Source: Paracoccus pantotrophus (GTDB lineage Bacteria > Pseudomonadota > Alphaproteobacteria > Rhodobacterales > Rhodobacteraceae). From it: DNA of 64,000 nt. The notes under the pieces are model-generated. The model saw nothing but the letters and a program-made list of their open reading frames with translations. It had not been told where the DNA came from and did no database searches. A program made the translations under genes and the position numbers. The DNA is taken from assembly GCF_008824185.1 (NCBI RefSeq), contig NZ_CP044423.1:757501-821500 (forward strand), written 5' to 3'. Shown piece after piece: positions 1 through 8,125 of the stretch. How positions within the stretch are numbered: the first letter of the stretch is position 1; each line of letters starts with the position of its first letter.

Positions 1-172
1 CCTGCTGCCGGTGCCGGTGCTGGATGGCGGGCACCTGATGTTCTATCTCTACGAGGCCGTGGCAGGGCGGCGGCCCTCGGACCGGGTGATGGACATCCTG
101 TCGGCGCTGGGGCTGGCGGCGGTGCTGTCGCTGATGGTTCTGGGCCTCACCAACGATCTTTTCTGCCCCTGA
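1..172 (+). CDS. rseP: RseP site-2 protease, C-terminal end (partial)
   Basis: Only the last 56 residues are in the window, read in the frame beginning at base 2 and ending in TGA at 170-172. They contain the LDGG motif that supplies a zinc ligand in the membrane-embedded M50 (site-2) metalloproteases, followed by a hydrophobic last membrane segment. Known role: intramembrane cleavage of anti-sigma factors and clearance of signal-peptide remnants. The order rseP-bamA-ompH is typical of envelope-biogenesis clusters in proteobacteria and supports the assignment. Confidence 0.85.
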   Translation, partial: LLPVPVLDGGHLMFYLYEAVAGRRPSDRVMDILSALGLAAVLSLMVLGLTNDLFCP

Positions 173-186
173 ACGGCGCTAGGCTT

Positions 187-216
187 TTGACAGTGTGGCC
201 CGCTTCGCGGTATCCA
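187..216 (+). promoter_or_regulatory. Probable sigma70 promoter for bamA
   Basis: TTGACA at 187-192, then an 18-base spacer and TATCCA at 211-216, placed in the rseP-bamA gap about 60 bases before the bamA start. The -35 is perfect and the -10 weak. Read-through from rseP is also likely. Confidence 0.5.
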
Positions 217-275
217 TCGGGGCAAATATGGCGGGGCCAACCCGCCGGGAAACGCATTACTCGCGAGGGGCGGCG

Positions 276-2606
276 ATGACGGACAGGAAACTCGGCAAGG
301 GCGCGCTGGCGCTGATTTCGGCGCTGGCGGTGGCCGCGCCGGTCGCGATGGTGGCGACCCCCGCCTCGGCCTATGTCTTCAGCAATGTGCGGATCGAGGG
401 CAACCAGCGCATCGAGCCTGCGACGATCCTGTCCTATCTGGACCTGCCGCGCGGCCAGGACGTTTCGGCCGGGGCGCTGAACGACGCCATGCAGCGGCTG
501 CAGAACTCGGGTCTGTTCGAGACGGTCGAACTGGTGCCCTCGGGCGGGACGCTGGTGGTCAGGGTGGCGGAATACCCCACCATCAACACCGTCGCCTTCG
601 AGGGCAACAGGCGTCTCAAGGACGAGAACCTGGCCGAGATCGTCAAGTCGCAGTCGCGCCGGGTCTATTCCCCCGCCCAGGCCGAGGCCGATGCCGCCAC
701 GATCAGCCAGGTCTATGCCTCGCAGGGGCGCCTGGCCGCCCGTGTCGATCCGCGCATCATCCGCCGCGGCGGCAACCAGGTCGATCTGGTCTTCGAGATC
801 CGCGAGGGCGACTTGACCGAGATCGAGCGTATCGGCTTCGTCGGCAACCGCGCCTTTTCCGACCGCCGGCTGCGCAACGTGCTGCAAACCAAGCAGGCCG
901 GCATCCTGCGCACCTTCATCCGCCGCGACACCTTCGCCCCCGAGCGGGTGCCGCTGGACGAAAAGCTTCTGACCGACTTCTACCGCTCGCGCGGCTATGC
1001 CGATTTCCGCGTGCAGGCGGTGGCGCCGGAACTGGCGCGCGAACGCGACGCCTTCTACATCACCTTCCAGATCCACGAAGGCCCGCGCTATACCTTCGGC
1101 ACCATCAACACCGTCAGCGAGATCCCCGGCGTCGATGCGGCGGAATTCGCCGCCCAGAACCGGGTCAAGCGCGGCGCGGTCTACAACCCGACCGATATCG
1201 ACACCACCATCCGCCGGATGGAGGCGCTGGCGCTGCGCAAGGGGCTGGATTTCGTCAATATCGAGCCGCGCGTCACCCGCAACGAGCGCAGCCAGACCCT
1301 GGACCTGACCTTTGCCCTGACGCGCGGCCCGCGCGTCTTCGTCGAGCGCATCGACATCGAGGGCAACACCACCACCCTGGACGAGGTGATCCGCCGCCAG
1401 TTCGCCACCGTCGAGGGCGACCCCTTCAACCCGCGCGAGATCCGCAACTCGGCCGAGCGGCTGCGGGCGCTTGGCTATTTCTCGGATGTGCAGGCGGAAA
1501 GCCGGCCGGGCTCCACGCCCGAGCAGGTGATCGTCGACGTGAACGTCGAGGAGCAGCCGACCGGCAGCCTGAACTTCGGCGTCAGCTATGGCGTTTCGAC
1601 CGGGGTGGGCTTCAACATCTCGCTGTCGGAAAAGAACTTCCTGGGCCGCGGGCAGCAGGTTGACCTGGCCTTTTCGACCGGCACGGACACGCAAAGCTCG
1701 GGCCTGACCTTCGTCGAGCCCTATTTCCTGGGCCGCAATCTCAAGGCGCGGGTGCAGGCCTGGTATAACACCACCGACCGGCTGAACTCGGATTACAACA
1801 CCCGCACCGTCGGCTTCCTGACCGGGATGGAATTCCCGGTGTCGGAGAACGGCCGGCTGGAGCTGCGCTACAAGCTCAGCAAGGACACGCTGTTCGATGT
1901 GGAAGAGCCGCATATTGAGGATGGCGAACTGGTCGGTTCGTCGCAGATTCTTTTCGATGAACAGGGCGGCTATTACACCTCGGCGCTCGGCTATACCTAC
2001 AGCTATGACAGCCGCATCGCCGGGCTGGACCCGGTGACCAGCTATCGGCTGCGGTTCAGCCAGGATTTCGCCGGGCTGGGCGGGGATGTGAAATCCGTCA
2101 CCAGCACGCTTTACGCCGGCGTCGAAAGCCGCGCCTGGCGCGAGAACGTCACCATGCTGGCCGAGTTCGAGACCGGCGCCGTCCACATGCTGGACGACCA
2201 GGACAGCCGCTTCCTGAACCGCTTTACCGGCAACGGCAAGATCCGCGGCTTCGAGCCGAACGGCTTTGGCCCGCGTGACCTGGCGGCGCCGAACGAGGAT
2301 GCGCTTGGCGGCAATTATTACTGGGCGCTGCGCACCGAGCTGCAATTCCCGCTGGGCCTGCCCGAGGAATATGGCATCACCGGCGGGCTTTTCGCCGATG
2401 CCGGCTCGGTCTGGGGGCTGGACCGGACCAGTGGCACCAACGGGGTCGAGGTCGACGACGGCATGAAGGTCCGCGCCGCGGTCGGCGCCTCGATCTTCTG
2501 GACCACGCCGATCGGGCCGCTGCGCTTCAACTTCGCCAAGGCCCTGAAGAAAGAGGACTATGACGAAGAGCAGTCCTTCGACCTGACGATCTCGACCCGC
2601 TTCTGA
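276..2606 (+). CDS. bamA: BamA, outer-membrane beta-barrel assembly factor
   Basis: The protein is 776 residues from the ATG at 276, which follows GAGGGGCGG. An upstream ATG at 195 in the same frame has no ribosome site and would precede the signal peptide, so it is rejected. The basic start and hydrophobic stretch end in an ATPASA-type cleavage site near residue 31. Five POTRA repeats follow (about 33-370), with typical VRIEGNQRI and IDIEGNTTT strand motifs, then an Omp85 16-strand barrel ending in a terminal Phe, the usual outer-membrane signal. It inserts beta-barrel proteins into the outer membrane. Its stop overlaps the ompH start by one base, indicating translational coupling. Confidence 0.97.
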   Translation: MTDRKLGKGALALISALAVAAPVAMVATPASAYVFSNVRIEGNQRIEPATILSYLDLPRGQDVSAGALNDAMQRLQNSGLFETVELVPSGGTLVVRVAEYPTINTVAFEGNRRLKDENLAEIVKSQSRRVYSPAQAEADAATISQVYASQGRLAARVDPRIIRRGGNQVDLVFEIREGDLTEIERIGFVGNRAFSDRRLRNVLQTKQAGILRTFIRRDTFAPERVPLDEKLLTDFYRSRGYADFRVQAVAPELARERDAFYITFQIHEGPRYTFGTINTVSEIPGVDAAEFAAQNRVKRGAVYNPTDIDTTIRRMEALALRKGLDFVNIEPRVTRNERSQTLDLTFALTRGPRVFVERIDIEGNTTTLDEVIRRQFATVEGDPFNPREIRNSAERLRALGYFSDVQAESRPGSTPEQVIVDVNVEEQPTGSLNFGVSYGVSTGVGFNISLSEKNFLGRGQQVDLAFSTGTDTQSSGLTFVEPYFLGRNLKARVQAWYNTTDRLNSDYNTRTVGFLTGMEFPVSENGRLELRYKLSKDTLFDVEEPHIEDGELVGSSQILFDEQGGYYTSALGYTYSYDSRIAGLDPVTSYRLRFSQDFAGLGGDVKSVTSTLYAGVESRAWRENVTMLAEFETGAVHMLDDQDSRFLNRFTGNGKIRGFEPNGFGPRDLAAPNEDALGGNYYWALRTELQFPLGLPEEYGITGGLFADAGSVWGLDRTSGTNGVEVDDGMKVRAAVGASIFWTTPIGPLRFNFAKALKKEDYDEEQSFDLTISTRF

Positions 2607-3385
2607 TGGCTTGGGGACGCGGCATCGCGGTGCTGCTCCTGGCCGCGCTGCTAGCCGCGCCCAGGGGGGCGTCCGCCCAGCCCGTGCCGGAGCCCTCCGA
2701 GCAGCCCGAGACCCTGGCGCCCGAGGCGGCGCCCATCGTGGTCGAGACGCCGCCCCCGAACGGCCAGGCGGTGCTGCCGGTCCTGACGCTGGATCAGGAT
2801 GCGCTGTATCTGCATTCGCTTTGGGGCCAGCGCGTGCAGGCCGACCTGGAGCGGCGCGGAAGCGAGATCGCGGCCGAAAACGAGCGGCTGGTCGAACAGT
2901 TTGCCGCCGAGGAGCGCGAGCTGACGGCGCTGCGCCAGACCCTGCCGCCCGACGAGTTCCGCAAGCGCGCGGACGAGTTCGACAAGCGCGTCGTCGAGGT
3001 GCGCCGCGCCCGCGACGCCGCCCCCCGCGCCTTGCAGGCCGAGGCCGAGGAAGAGCGCCAGGCCTTCTTCCGCGCCGTGCTGCCGGTCCTGGCGGCGCTG
3101 ATGCGCGAAAGGGGCGCGGTGGTGGTCTTGGATCAGCGCGCGATCTTTGTCGCCTCGCAATCCATTGATGTCACCGAGGAACTGATCGACCGCATCGACC
3201 GCGAGATCGGAGCCGGCCCGCTGGCCGATCCGCCCCAGGCGGATGCGCCGGAGCAGGCGGGGAATGCTGCGCGGCAGGGCGCATCGGGACAGGAGGCGGT
3301 CGAGACGCCTGCGCCGGAGGAAGGGGCATCCCCCGCGCCCGAGGTCCAGCCCGGCGAGACGCAGCCCGGTCCGGCGCAGGAATAG
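2606..3385 (+). CDS. OmpH/Skp-family periplasmic chaperone
   Basis: This is a 259-residue secreted protein with a signal peptide ending around residue 24 (RGASA-Q). A central charged helical region (about 65-200) fits the paired tentacle helices of Skp/OmpH, which hold unfolded outer-membrane proteins in the periplasm for BamA. Pro/Glu/Ala-rich stretches precede and follow it, so the protein is longer than the roughly 160 residues of E. coli Skp, as is common in Rhodobacterales. It overlaps bamA by one base. The gap to the convergent nucleoside hydrolase is only 31 bases. Confidence 0.85.
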   Translation: MAWGRGIAVLLLAALLAAPRGASAQPVPEPSEQPETLAPEAAPIVVETPPPNGQAVLPVLTLDQDALYLHSLWGQRVQADLERRGSEIAAENERLVEQFAAEERELTALRQTLPPDEFRKRADEFDKRVVEVRRARDAAPRALQAEAEEERQAFFRAVLPVLAALMRERGAVVVLDQRAIFVASQSIDVTEELIDRIDREIGAGPLADPPQADAPEQAGNAARQGASGQEAVETPAPEEGASPAPEVQPGETQPGPAQE

Positions 3386-3416
3386 GCCCCCTCGGCCCAG
3401 GGGGAGGGATCGGCGG

Positions 3417-4364
3417 CTAGCCCGACCGGCGGTCCAGATCGCCGATCCGTTCCGTCAGCAGCGCGAAAAAGGCATCGGCATCGACATCGCGGATGAAGGT
3501 GGCGTTGGGCGTCCGCCCGCTGACCCGCCACCAGTCGGCGACAGTCATGCCCAGGGTGTATTCGCCCTGGGTCTCGATCTCGACATTGATGTAGCGGCCG
3601 GTGAACAGTTCGGGCTTCAGCAGCCAGGCGATGGTGCAGGGATCGTGCAGCGGCGCGCCCTGGCTGCCGTATTTCTCGCGGTCGTAGCGTTCGAAGAAAT
3701 CGGTCCAGCTGGCGACGGCCTGGCCGATGCGGCCCATGGCGCGCATGCCCTCGACCCAGGCGCGACTGGTCAGGGCGCGATGCGTCACGTCCAGCGGCAT
3801 CACCGTCAGCGGCGCGCCGCTGGCAAAGACGATCTTCGCCGCCTCGGGATCGACATGGATGTTGAACTCGGCCGTGGGGGTGATGTTGCCGACCTCGAAA
3901 TAGGCGCCGCCCATCAGCACGATCTCCTGCACGCGCGGGACGATGTCGGGCGCGCGCCGGAAGGCGGTGGCGATATTGGTCAGCGGGCCGATGGGCACCA
4001 GCGTCACGCTGCCCGGTTTTTCGCGGCGCAACGTCTCGATCAGGAAATCGACGGCATGGCCGGGGGCGAGCGGCATGGCCGGCTCGGGCAGGGTGACGCC
4101 GTCGAGCCCGGTCTTGCCATGCACATGCTCGGCCGTGATCAGCTTGCGCTGCAAGGGCGCGTCGCAGCCGGCATGGACCGGAAGGTCGGGCCGGCCGGCC
4201 AGCTCGCAGATCATCCGGGCATTGCGCTGGGTGTGGTGCAAGGGCACGTTGCCCGCGACCACGCTTAGCCCCAGCACCTCGATTTCGGGGCTGGCGAGCG
4301 CCAGCAGGATCGCCACGGCGTCGTCCTGGCCGGGATCGGTGTCGATGATGATCTTGCGCGCCAT
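3417..4364 (-). CDS. Inosine-uridine-preferring nucleoside hydrolase family protein
   Basis: The 315-residue protein begins with the family signature DTDPGQDDA at residues 8-16, the Asp cluster that binds calcium and the ribose. A further conserved Asn/Glu region occurs near TAEFNIHVDPEAA, and a C-terminal HDP motif completes the active site. The enzyme splits the N-glycosidic bond of ribonucleosides for purine or pyrimidine salvage, in the cytoplasm; the exact substrate cannot be read from sequence. It lies 63 bases downstream of the penicillin-acylase-family gene on the same strand and may be cotranscribed with it. Confidence 0.9.
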   Translation of the reverse strand: MARKIIIDTDPGQDDAVAILLALASPEIEVLGLSVVAGNVPLHHTQRNARMICELAGRPDLPVHAGCDAPLQRKLITAEHVHGKTGLDGVTLPEPAMPLAPGHAVDFLIETLRREKPGSVTLVPIGPLTNIATAFRRAPDIVPRVQEIVLMGGAYFEVGNITPTAEFNIHVDPEAAKIVFASGAPLTVMPLDVTHRALTSRAWVEGMRAMGRIGQAVASWTDFFERYDREKYGSQGAPLHDPCTIAWLLKPELFTGRYINVEIETQGEYTLGMTVADWWRVSGRTPNATFIRDVDADAFFALLTERIGDLDRRSG

Positions 4365-4427
4365 GGGCTGTCCTTCGCTGCGTTGCGGGATGCAGGGAAG
4401 CCCGGCCGGGCGCGGGATGCAAGCCCT

Positions 4428-6884
4428 CTAGTTGCCGGCAGGCCGCAGGTGGGTGATGCCCGCCGCCGCCGCCCGCGCCAGGGCCGGGTCCAGCGACATG
4501 ACCACATATTCGCCGCGCCGCCACAGCTCGGCCATGTCGTCGTAATGGCGCGAGAAGGGATGGCCCGACTGCCCGGTCGAGATGATGAACACCGAACTGT
4601 CGGGATCGGCCAGGTCGTAGACCCCGCGATAGGCGGCCCCGGTCACGTTGAGCCAGGGATTGCGGCCATGGCCGAGGAACCCGGCCTGGGCGATGGTGGA
4701 ACTGCCGCCCGAAGTCGGCTGGATCAGGTTCACGATGTAGGAGATGCCGCGCATGTCCCCCAGCGCCGGGTGGACATGGCGGGCGCGGTGCAGGTCACCC
4801 CAGCGCCAGCTGGCAAGGTCGGGGCCAAAGCGCGCCACCAGCTCCAGCAGCGCCGCGTCCAGCGCCTGCCGGGCGATCTGGGTGCAGGTCTCGACCGGGG
4901 CGGACTGGCGGATGTCGCACCATTCCGAGGCGCCGCCCGTGTCGCGGAATACCCGGTCGATGAAAACCGGGAAAAGCTCGGTCAGATCCTGCGCCAGCGG
5001 GCCGAGGTCGTCGCGCACCAGCCGGTCCTGCAAGGCCCGCATCCAGGCGGCATAGATCAGCGGCTCGGGCAGATGCTCGCTCATCGCGCCGTCCCAATTG
5101 GCCAGAAGCGCCAGTGCGTCCTGGCGCAGCCGCTCGGGCGTGCCCTGGGCTGCGGGTTCGCCGGTGAACCATAGTTCGGCCCCGACCAACGGCAGCAGGC
5201 CGCGGGCCACCGGGCTGACGATGTCGGTCTGTGCGGCGATGAAGCTGTCTCGCGAATGCACCTCGCGCGATTCGATCAGGTGGCGCAGCCGGCCCAGCCG
5301 GTAGCCGTCGGCCCGGTCGTGGCCAAGCCCGGCCCAGCCCGTCTCGGCCGCCCCGGTCGCGGCGACGATGCCGCTTTCGGGGCTCAGCTCGGCCCGTTCG
5401 GCGGGCGCGGGGCCGATCCCCTGCCAGCGGTTCTGCACGACCCAGCCCGGCGTCGGCATGCGGCCCGCCGTCTGGTGCCCGGCCGGACGATGCGGCAGGG
5501 CGCCGGCCAGAACCTGACCCACGCCCTGCGCATCGGCCAGCGTCACGGTCAGGGCCGGGGCGACCATCCCGCGCAGCGCCTGGGCCGCCGCCCGGCGGTC
5601 CTGCGCCCGCATCAGGCCGATCAGCGCCGACATGCTGCGGTCCTCGCCATGGCCGCCGGTCCAGGACAGCGCCGCGACATGGCCGGCGGGCAGGATGGTG
5701 GCAAGGTCCAGATGCGCGGCGGGGATGACCGGGCCGTTCTCGGTCTCGCGCAGGGTGATGGTCTGCGGATCAGCGCCGCGGATGCGCAGCGTCTCGCGCC
5801 GGGTGGTGAACTCGGTCCAGCCGTTCGCGCCGCGATAGCGGTTGGGATCGCCGGGCTGGACCTCTTCGATATACAGATCCTGGTCGTCGACCCAGGCCGG
5901 GGTGATGCCCCAGGCCAGGCCGGGATTGCGCCCCGAGAGGATCGCGGGAATGCCGGGAATGGTGCCGCCGATCACCCCGCCCGATTGAAGCTCGATCCGT
6001 GCCAGGTACCACAGGCCCGGCGCGGTCAGGGCGAATTGCGGATCGTTGGCCAGAAGCGCGCCCCCCGCCGCCGTGCGCCCCGCCGCGGCGGCAAAGCCGT
6101 TGGCCGAGGCTCCCGCTGCCGGTGCCAGGTAGCCGGCCAGCGTCGCCGTCCAGTCCCGCGGTCCGGCGCCGCGGTCCGGCGCGGCGAAGCGCGCGCCTGG
6201 GAAAAGCGAGGCATAGCCGGGCAGCGGTGGCTCGCCGGGCATGGCGACCAGATCCTGCCCGCGTTCGGGCGCGGCCAGCGACAGCCGGGCCCGCAGCACC
6301 TCGCGGCGCATCTGCACGGTCGAGGATGCCGCCAGCAGCTTCAGGATCGCCAGCGAATCCGCCGGCTCCCAATAGGCGATGTCGTCGGGATACAGGAAGA
6401 ACTCCGGCGCCCCGCGCCCGCGCGCGCCCAGGTTGACCTGTTCGATCCAGGCATTGACGCCCTCGGCATAGGCCTGCAGCGCCTCCAGCACCTCGGGATC
6501 CTGGGCCTGCAGCGAGGCGCGGGCGTTGCGGTAAAGCCCCAGCCGCCGCGCCAGGTCGTCGGCGGGCAGCGCGCCCATGCCATAGATCTCGGCCAGCCGG
6601 CCCTGCGCCGCCCGGCGCAGCACGGTCATCTGGAACAGCCGGTCCTGGGCATGGGCAAGGCCGAGCGCGAAGAACATGTCGCGGTCGCTTTGGCCGAAGA
6701 TATGCGGCACGTCCTCGGTCGTGCGCACGATCTCGACCGGGGCCGAGATGCCCTCGACCGTATAGGTGCCGTCGTAATCGGGCAGCGAGCGGATGGCGAA
6801 ATACCAGGCCAGCGCCACCAGCGCGATGGTCAGCAGGATCAGCCCGACCGTCAGGCGCACAAGCCAGCGGAAAAGTGTCACCAT
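4428..6884 (-). CDS. Penicillin acylase family Ntn-hydrolase
   Basis: This 818-residue membrane-anchored or exported precursor starts with a hydrophobic segment (about 8-32). The order matches the family: an alpha-chain region with PHIFG and the AHAQDRLFQM motif, a spacer, then the self-processing site at Ser260 (GA-SANGF), which becomes the N-terminal nucleophile of the beta chain. Downstream AGGALLANDPQ and the WGITP region match the beta chain. Members hydrolyse amides such as beta-lactam side chains or acyl-homoserine lactones; the substrate here is not decidable. Its start faces the dehydrogenase gene across a 128-base divergent gap. Confidence 0.88.
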   Translation of the reverse strand: MVTLFRWLVRLTVGLILLTIALVALAWYFAIRSLPDYDGTYTVEGISAPVEIVRTTEDVPHIFGQSDRDMFFALGLAHAQDRLFQMTVLRRAAQGRLAEIYGMGALPADDLARRLGLYRNARASLQAQDPEVLEALQAYAEGVNAWIEQVNLGARGRGAPEFFLYPDDIAYWEPADSLAILKLLAASSTVQMRREVLRARLSLAAPERGQDLVAMPGEPPLPGYASLFPGARFAAPDRGAGPRDWTATLAGYLAPAAGASANGFAAAAGRTAAGGALLANDPQFALTAPGLWYLARIELQSGGVIGGTIPGIPAILSGRNPGLAWGITPAWVDDQDLYIEEVQPGDPNRYRGANGWTEFTTRRETLRIRGADPQTITLRETENGPVIPAAHLDLATILPAGHVAALSWTGGHGEDRSMSALIGLMRAQDRRAAAQALRGMVAPALTVTLADAQGVGQVLAGALPHRPAGHQTAGRMPTPGWVVQNRWQGIGPAPAERAELSPESGIVAATGAAETGWAGLGHDRADGYRLGRLRHLIESREVHSRDSFIAAQTDIVSPVARGLLPLVGAELWFTGEPAAQGTPERLRQDALALLANWDGAMSEHLPEPLIYAAWMRALQDRLVRDDLGPLAQDLTELFPVFIDRVFRDTGGASEWCDIRQSAPVETCTQIARQALDAALLELVARFGPDLASWRWGDLHRARHVHPALGDMRGISYIVNLIQPTSGGSSTIAQAGFLGHGRNPWLNVTGAAYRGVYDLADPDSSVFIISTGQSGHPFSRHYDDMAELWRRGEYVVMSLDPALARAAAAGITHLRPAGN

Positions 6885-7012
6885 GAAAAGGCACGGTCCC
6901 GAGCTTGGGCACGAGAGGTTGACCCCCGCGCCGGGTGATGAAATTCATGGGGTGAATAGGGCAGGGCGCGGGCCGGATCAACGCGCCTTTTCGACGGGAA
7001 AGGAAGAAACCG

Positions 7013-7879
7013 ATGGCGCGCGTGGCATTTCTGGGACTTGGGGTGATGGGCTTTCCCATGGCAGGCCACCTGGCCGCCGCGGGGCATGAGGTGACGGTCT
7101 GGAACCGCAGCCCCGCCAAGGCCGAGACCTGGGCCGCAGCCCACAGGGGCCGCGTGGCCGTCACCGCGCGCGAGGCGGCCGAGGGCGCCGAATTCGTCAT
7201 GGCCTGCGTCGGCAATGACGACGACCTGCGCCAGGTCTGCCTGGGCGAGGCCGGCGCCTTTGCCGGCATGGGGAAGGGCGCGGTCTTCGTCGATCACACC
7301 ACGGTCTCGGCCGCGGTCACGCGCGAGCTTTCCGCCGTCGCCACCGAGGCCGGGCTGGGCTTCGTCGATGCGCCGGTCTCGGGCGGGCAGGCGGGAGCCG
7401 AGAACGGCCAGCTTTCGGTGATGTGCGGCGGCACCCCCGCCGATTACGCCCAGGCCGAGCCGGTGATCGCCGCCTATGCCAAGATCTGCAAGCTCATGGG
7501 CCCCTCGGGTGCGGGGCAGCTGGCCAAGATGTGCAACCAGATCGCCATCGCCGGGCTGGTGCAGGGCCTGTCGGAATCGCTGCATTTCGCCGAGAAGGCC
7601 GGGCTGTCGATCGCCGAGGTGGTCGAGGTCATCAGCCAGGGCGCCGCCGGCAGCTGGCAGATGGCGAACCGCCATCAGACCATGGCCGAGAACCGTTTCG
7701 ACTTTGGTTTCGCGGTGGACTGGATGCGCAAGGATCTGGGCATCTGCCTGGCCACCGCCGACGAGACCGGGGCGAGCCTGCCGGTGACGGCGCTGGTCGA
7801 CCAGTTCTACAAGGAGGTGCAGGCCATGGGCGGCGGGCGCTGGGACACCTCGTCGCTGATTGCGCGGCTGCGCCGGTGA
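7013..7879 (+). CDS. NAD(P)-dependent beta-hydroxyacid dehydrogenase (3-hydroxyisobutyrate dehydrogenase family)
   Basis: 288 residues. The N-terminal Rossmann fold has the family GLGVMGFPMA nucleotide-binding loop at residues 8-17. The substrate loop DAPVSGGQAGAENGQL and the GAGQLAKMCNQ segment with the catalytic Lys identify the beta-hydroxyacid dehydrogenase family (3-hydroxyisobutyrate, tartronate-semialdehyde and related reductases). The C-terminal helical domain is complete. The ribosome site GGAAAGGAAG lies just before the ATG. It is the last host gene before the prophage; substrate unknown. Confidence 0.88.
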   Translation: MARVAFLGLGVMGFPMAGHLAAAGHEVTVWNRSPAKAETWAAAHRGRVAVTAREAAEGAEFVMACVGNDDDLRQVCLGEAGAFAGMGKGAVFVDHTTVSAAVTRELSAVATEAGLGFVDAPVSGGQAGAENGQLSVMCGGTPADYAQAEPVIAAYAKICKLMGPSGAGQLAKMCNQIAIAGLVQGLSESLHFAEKAGLSIAEVVEVISQGAAGSWQMANRHQTMAENRFDFGFAVDWMRKDLGICLATADETGASLPVTALVDQFYKEVQAMGGGRWDTSSLIARLRR

Positions 7880-7888
7880 CGCCCGTGC

Positions 7889-7917
7889 TTGCCAAGGGCG
7901 CCGGGATCGCGCTATCA
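7889..7917 (+). promoter_or_regulatory. Promoter of the disrupted host tRNA-Val
   Basis: TTGCCA at 7889-7894, a 17-base spacer and CTATCA at 7912-7917, ending 11 bases before the first base of the tRNA. In the lysogen this host promoter would read through the broken tRNA into the phage-borne tRNA-Val at 8048 (inference). Confidence 0.55.
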
Positions 7918-7927
7918 GCCGGCACGG

Positions 7928-7965
7928 GGGCGGTTAGCTCAGTTGGTAGAGCGTCTCGTTTACAC
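7928..7965 (+). pseudogene. 5' half of host tRNA-Val(TAC), split by prophage integration
   Basis: Acceptor 5' strand GGGCGGT (7928-7934), D arm (7937-7952), anticodon 5' stem TCTCG and loop TTTACAC (7959-7965) are present. The sequence then diverges into prophage DNA and no T arm or acceptor 3' strand follows. Joined to 50878-50915 it gives a perfect 76-base tRNA-Val(TAC) with encoded CCA, so this is the left half of the attB gene. In the lysogen it cannot form a tRNA. Confidence 0.92.
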
Positions 7966-7970
7966 TGAGA
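7951..7970 (+). other. attL core
   Basis: GCGTCTCGTTTACAC (7951-7965) is repeated exactly at 50863-50877, and the match continues as GAGA after one mismatch (7967-7970 and 50879-50882). This 20-base direct repeat bounds the prophage and sits over the anticodon arm. Strand exchange probably falls in or next to the anticodon loop. Confidence 0.9.
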
Positions 7971-8010
7971 CGCTTGACCGCGAAGCGCCGGGAAACTAAA
8001 GGCAAAATCA

Positions 8011-8045
8011 CGGCTTGTTCCCAATTCTGCAAGCCGTGTTCCCAA
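8011..8045 (+). other. Left candidate integrase arm-type sites
   Basis: TGTTCCCAA occurs at 8016-8024 and 8037-8045, in the same direction and 21 bases (two helical turns) apart. The first copy partly sits inside an inverted repeat, CGGCTTG (8011-8017) and CAAGCCG (8030-8036). The same motif recurs near the right end at 50765 and, inverted, at 50820, as expected of arm sites bound by a lambda-type integrase. No T run follows the hairpin, so it is unlikely to be a terminator. Confidence 0.5.
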
Positions 8046-8047
8046 TC

Positions 8048-8122
8048 GGGGCGGTAGCTCAGCGGTAGAGCGACACGTTTACACCGTGTTGGTCGGGGGT
8101 TCGATCCCCTCCCGCCCCACCA
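8048..8122 (+). tRNA. Prophage-borne tRNA-Val (anticodon TAC)
   Basis: 75 bases with encoded CCA. Acceptor GGGGCGG/CCGCCCC, D stem GCTC/GAGC, anticodon stem ACACG/CGTGT with loop TTTACAC (anticodon at 8080-8082), variable loop TGGTC, T stem GGGGG/CCCTC with loop TTCGATC, discriminator A. All stems pair, with one G-T in the T stem. It has the same anticodon as the tRNA broken by integration and lies 82 bases inside attL. Two anticodon-stem base pairs differ from the att core, which may spare it from integrase. It probably substitutes for the lost host tRNA. Confidence 0.95.
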
Positions 8123-8125
8123 TTT

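Noticed and set aside
147..2345. Long open frame on the strand opposite bamA
   Set aside because: It is the usual mirror frame of a high-GC gene. Its start has no ribosome site and the plus strand clearly encodes BamA.
7928..7990. A functional chimeric tRNA at attL
   Set aside because: The anticodon stem could close with TGAGA in the phage DNA, but no T arm or matching acceptor strand follows.
8011..8036. Terminator between attL and the phage tRNA
   Set aside because: CGGCTTG/CAAGCCG pairs but no T run follows. The repeats match putative integrase sites at the other end.
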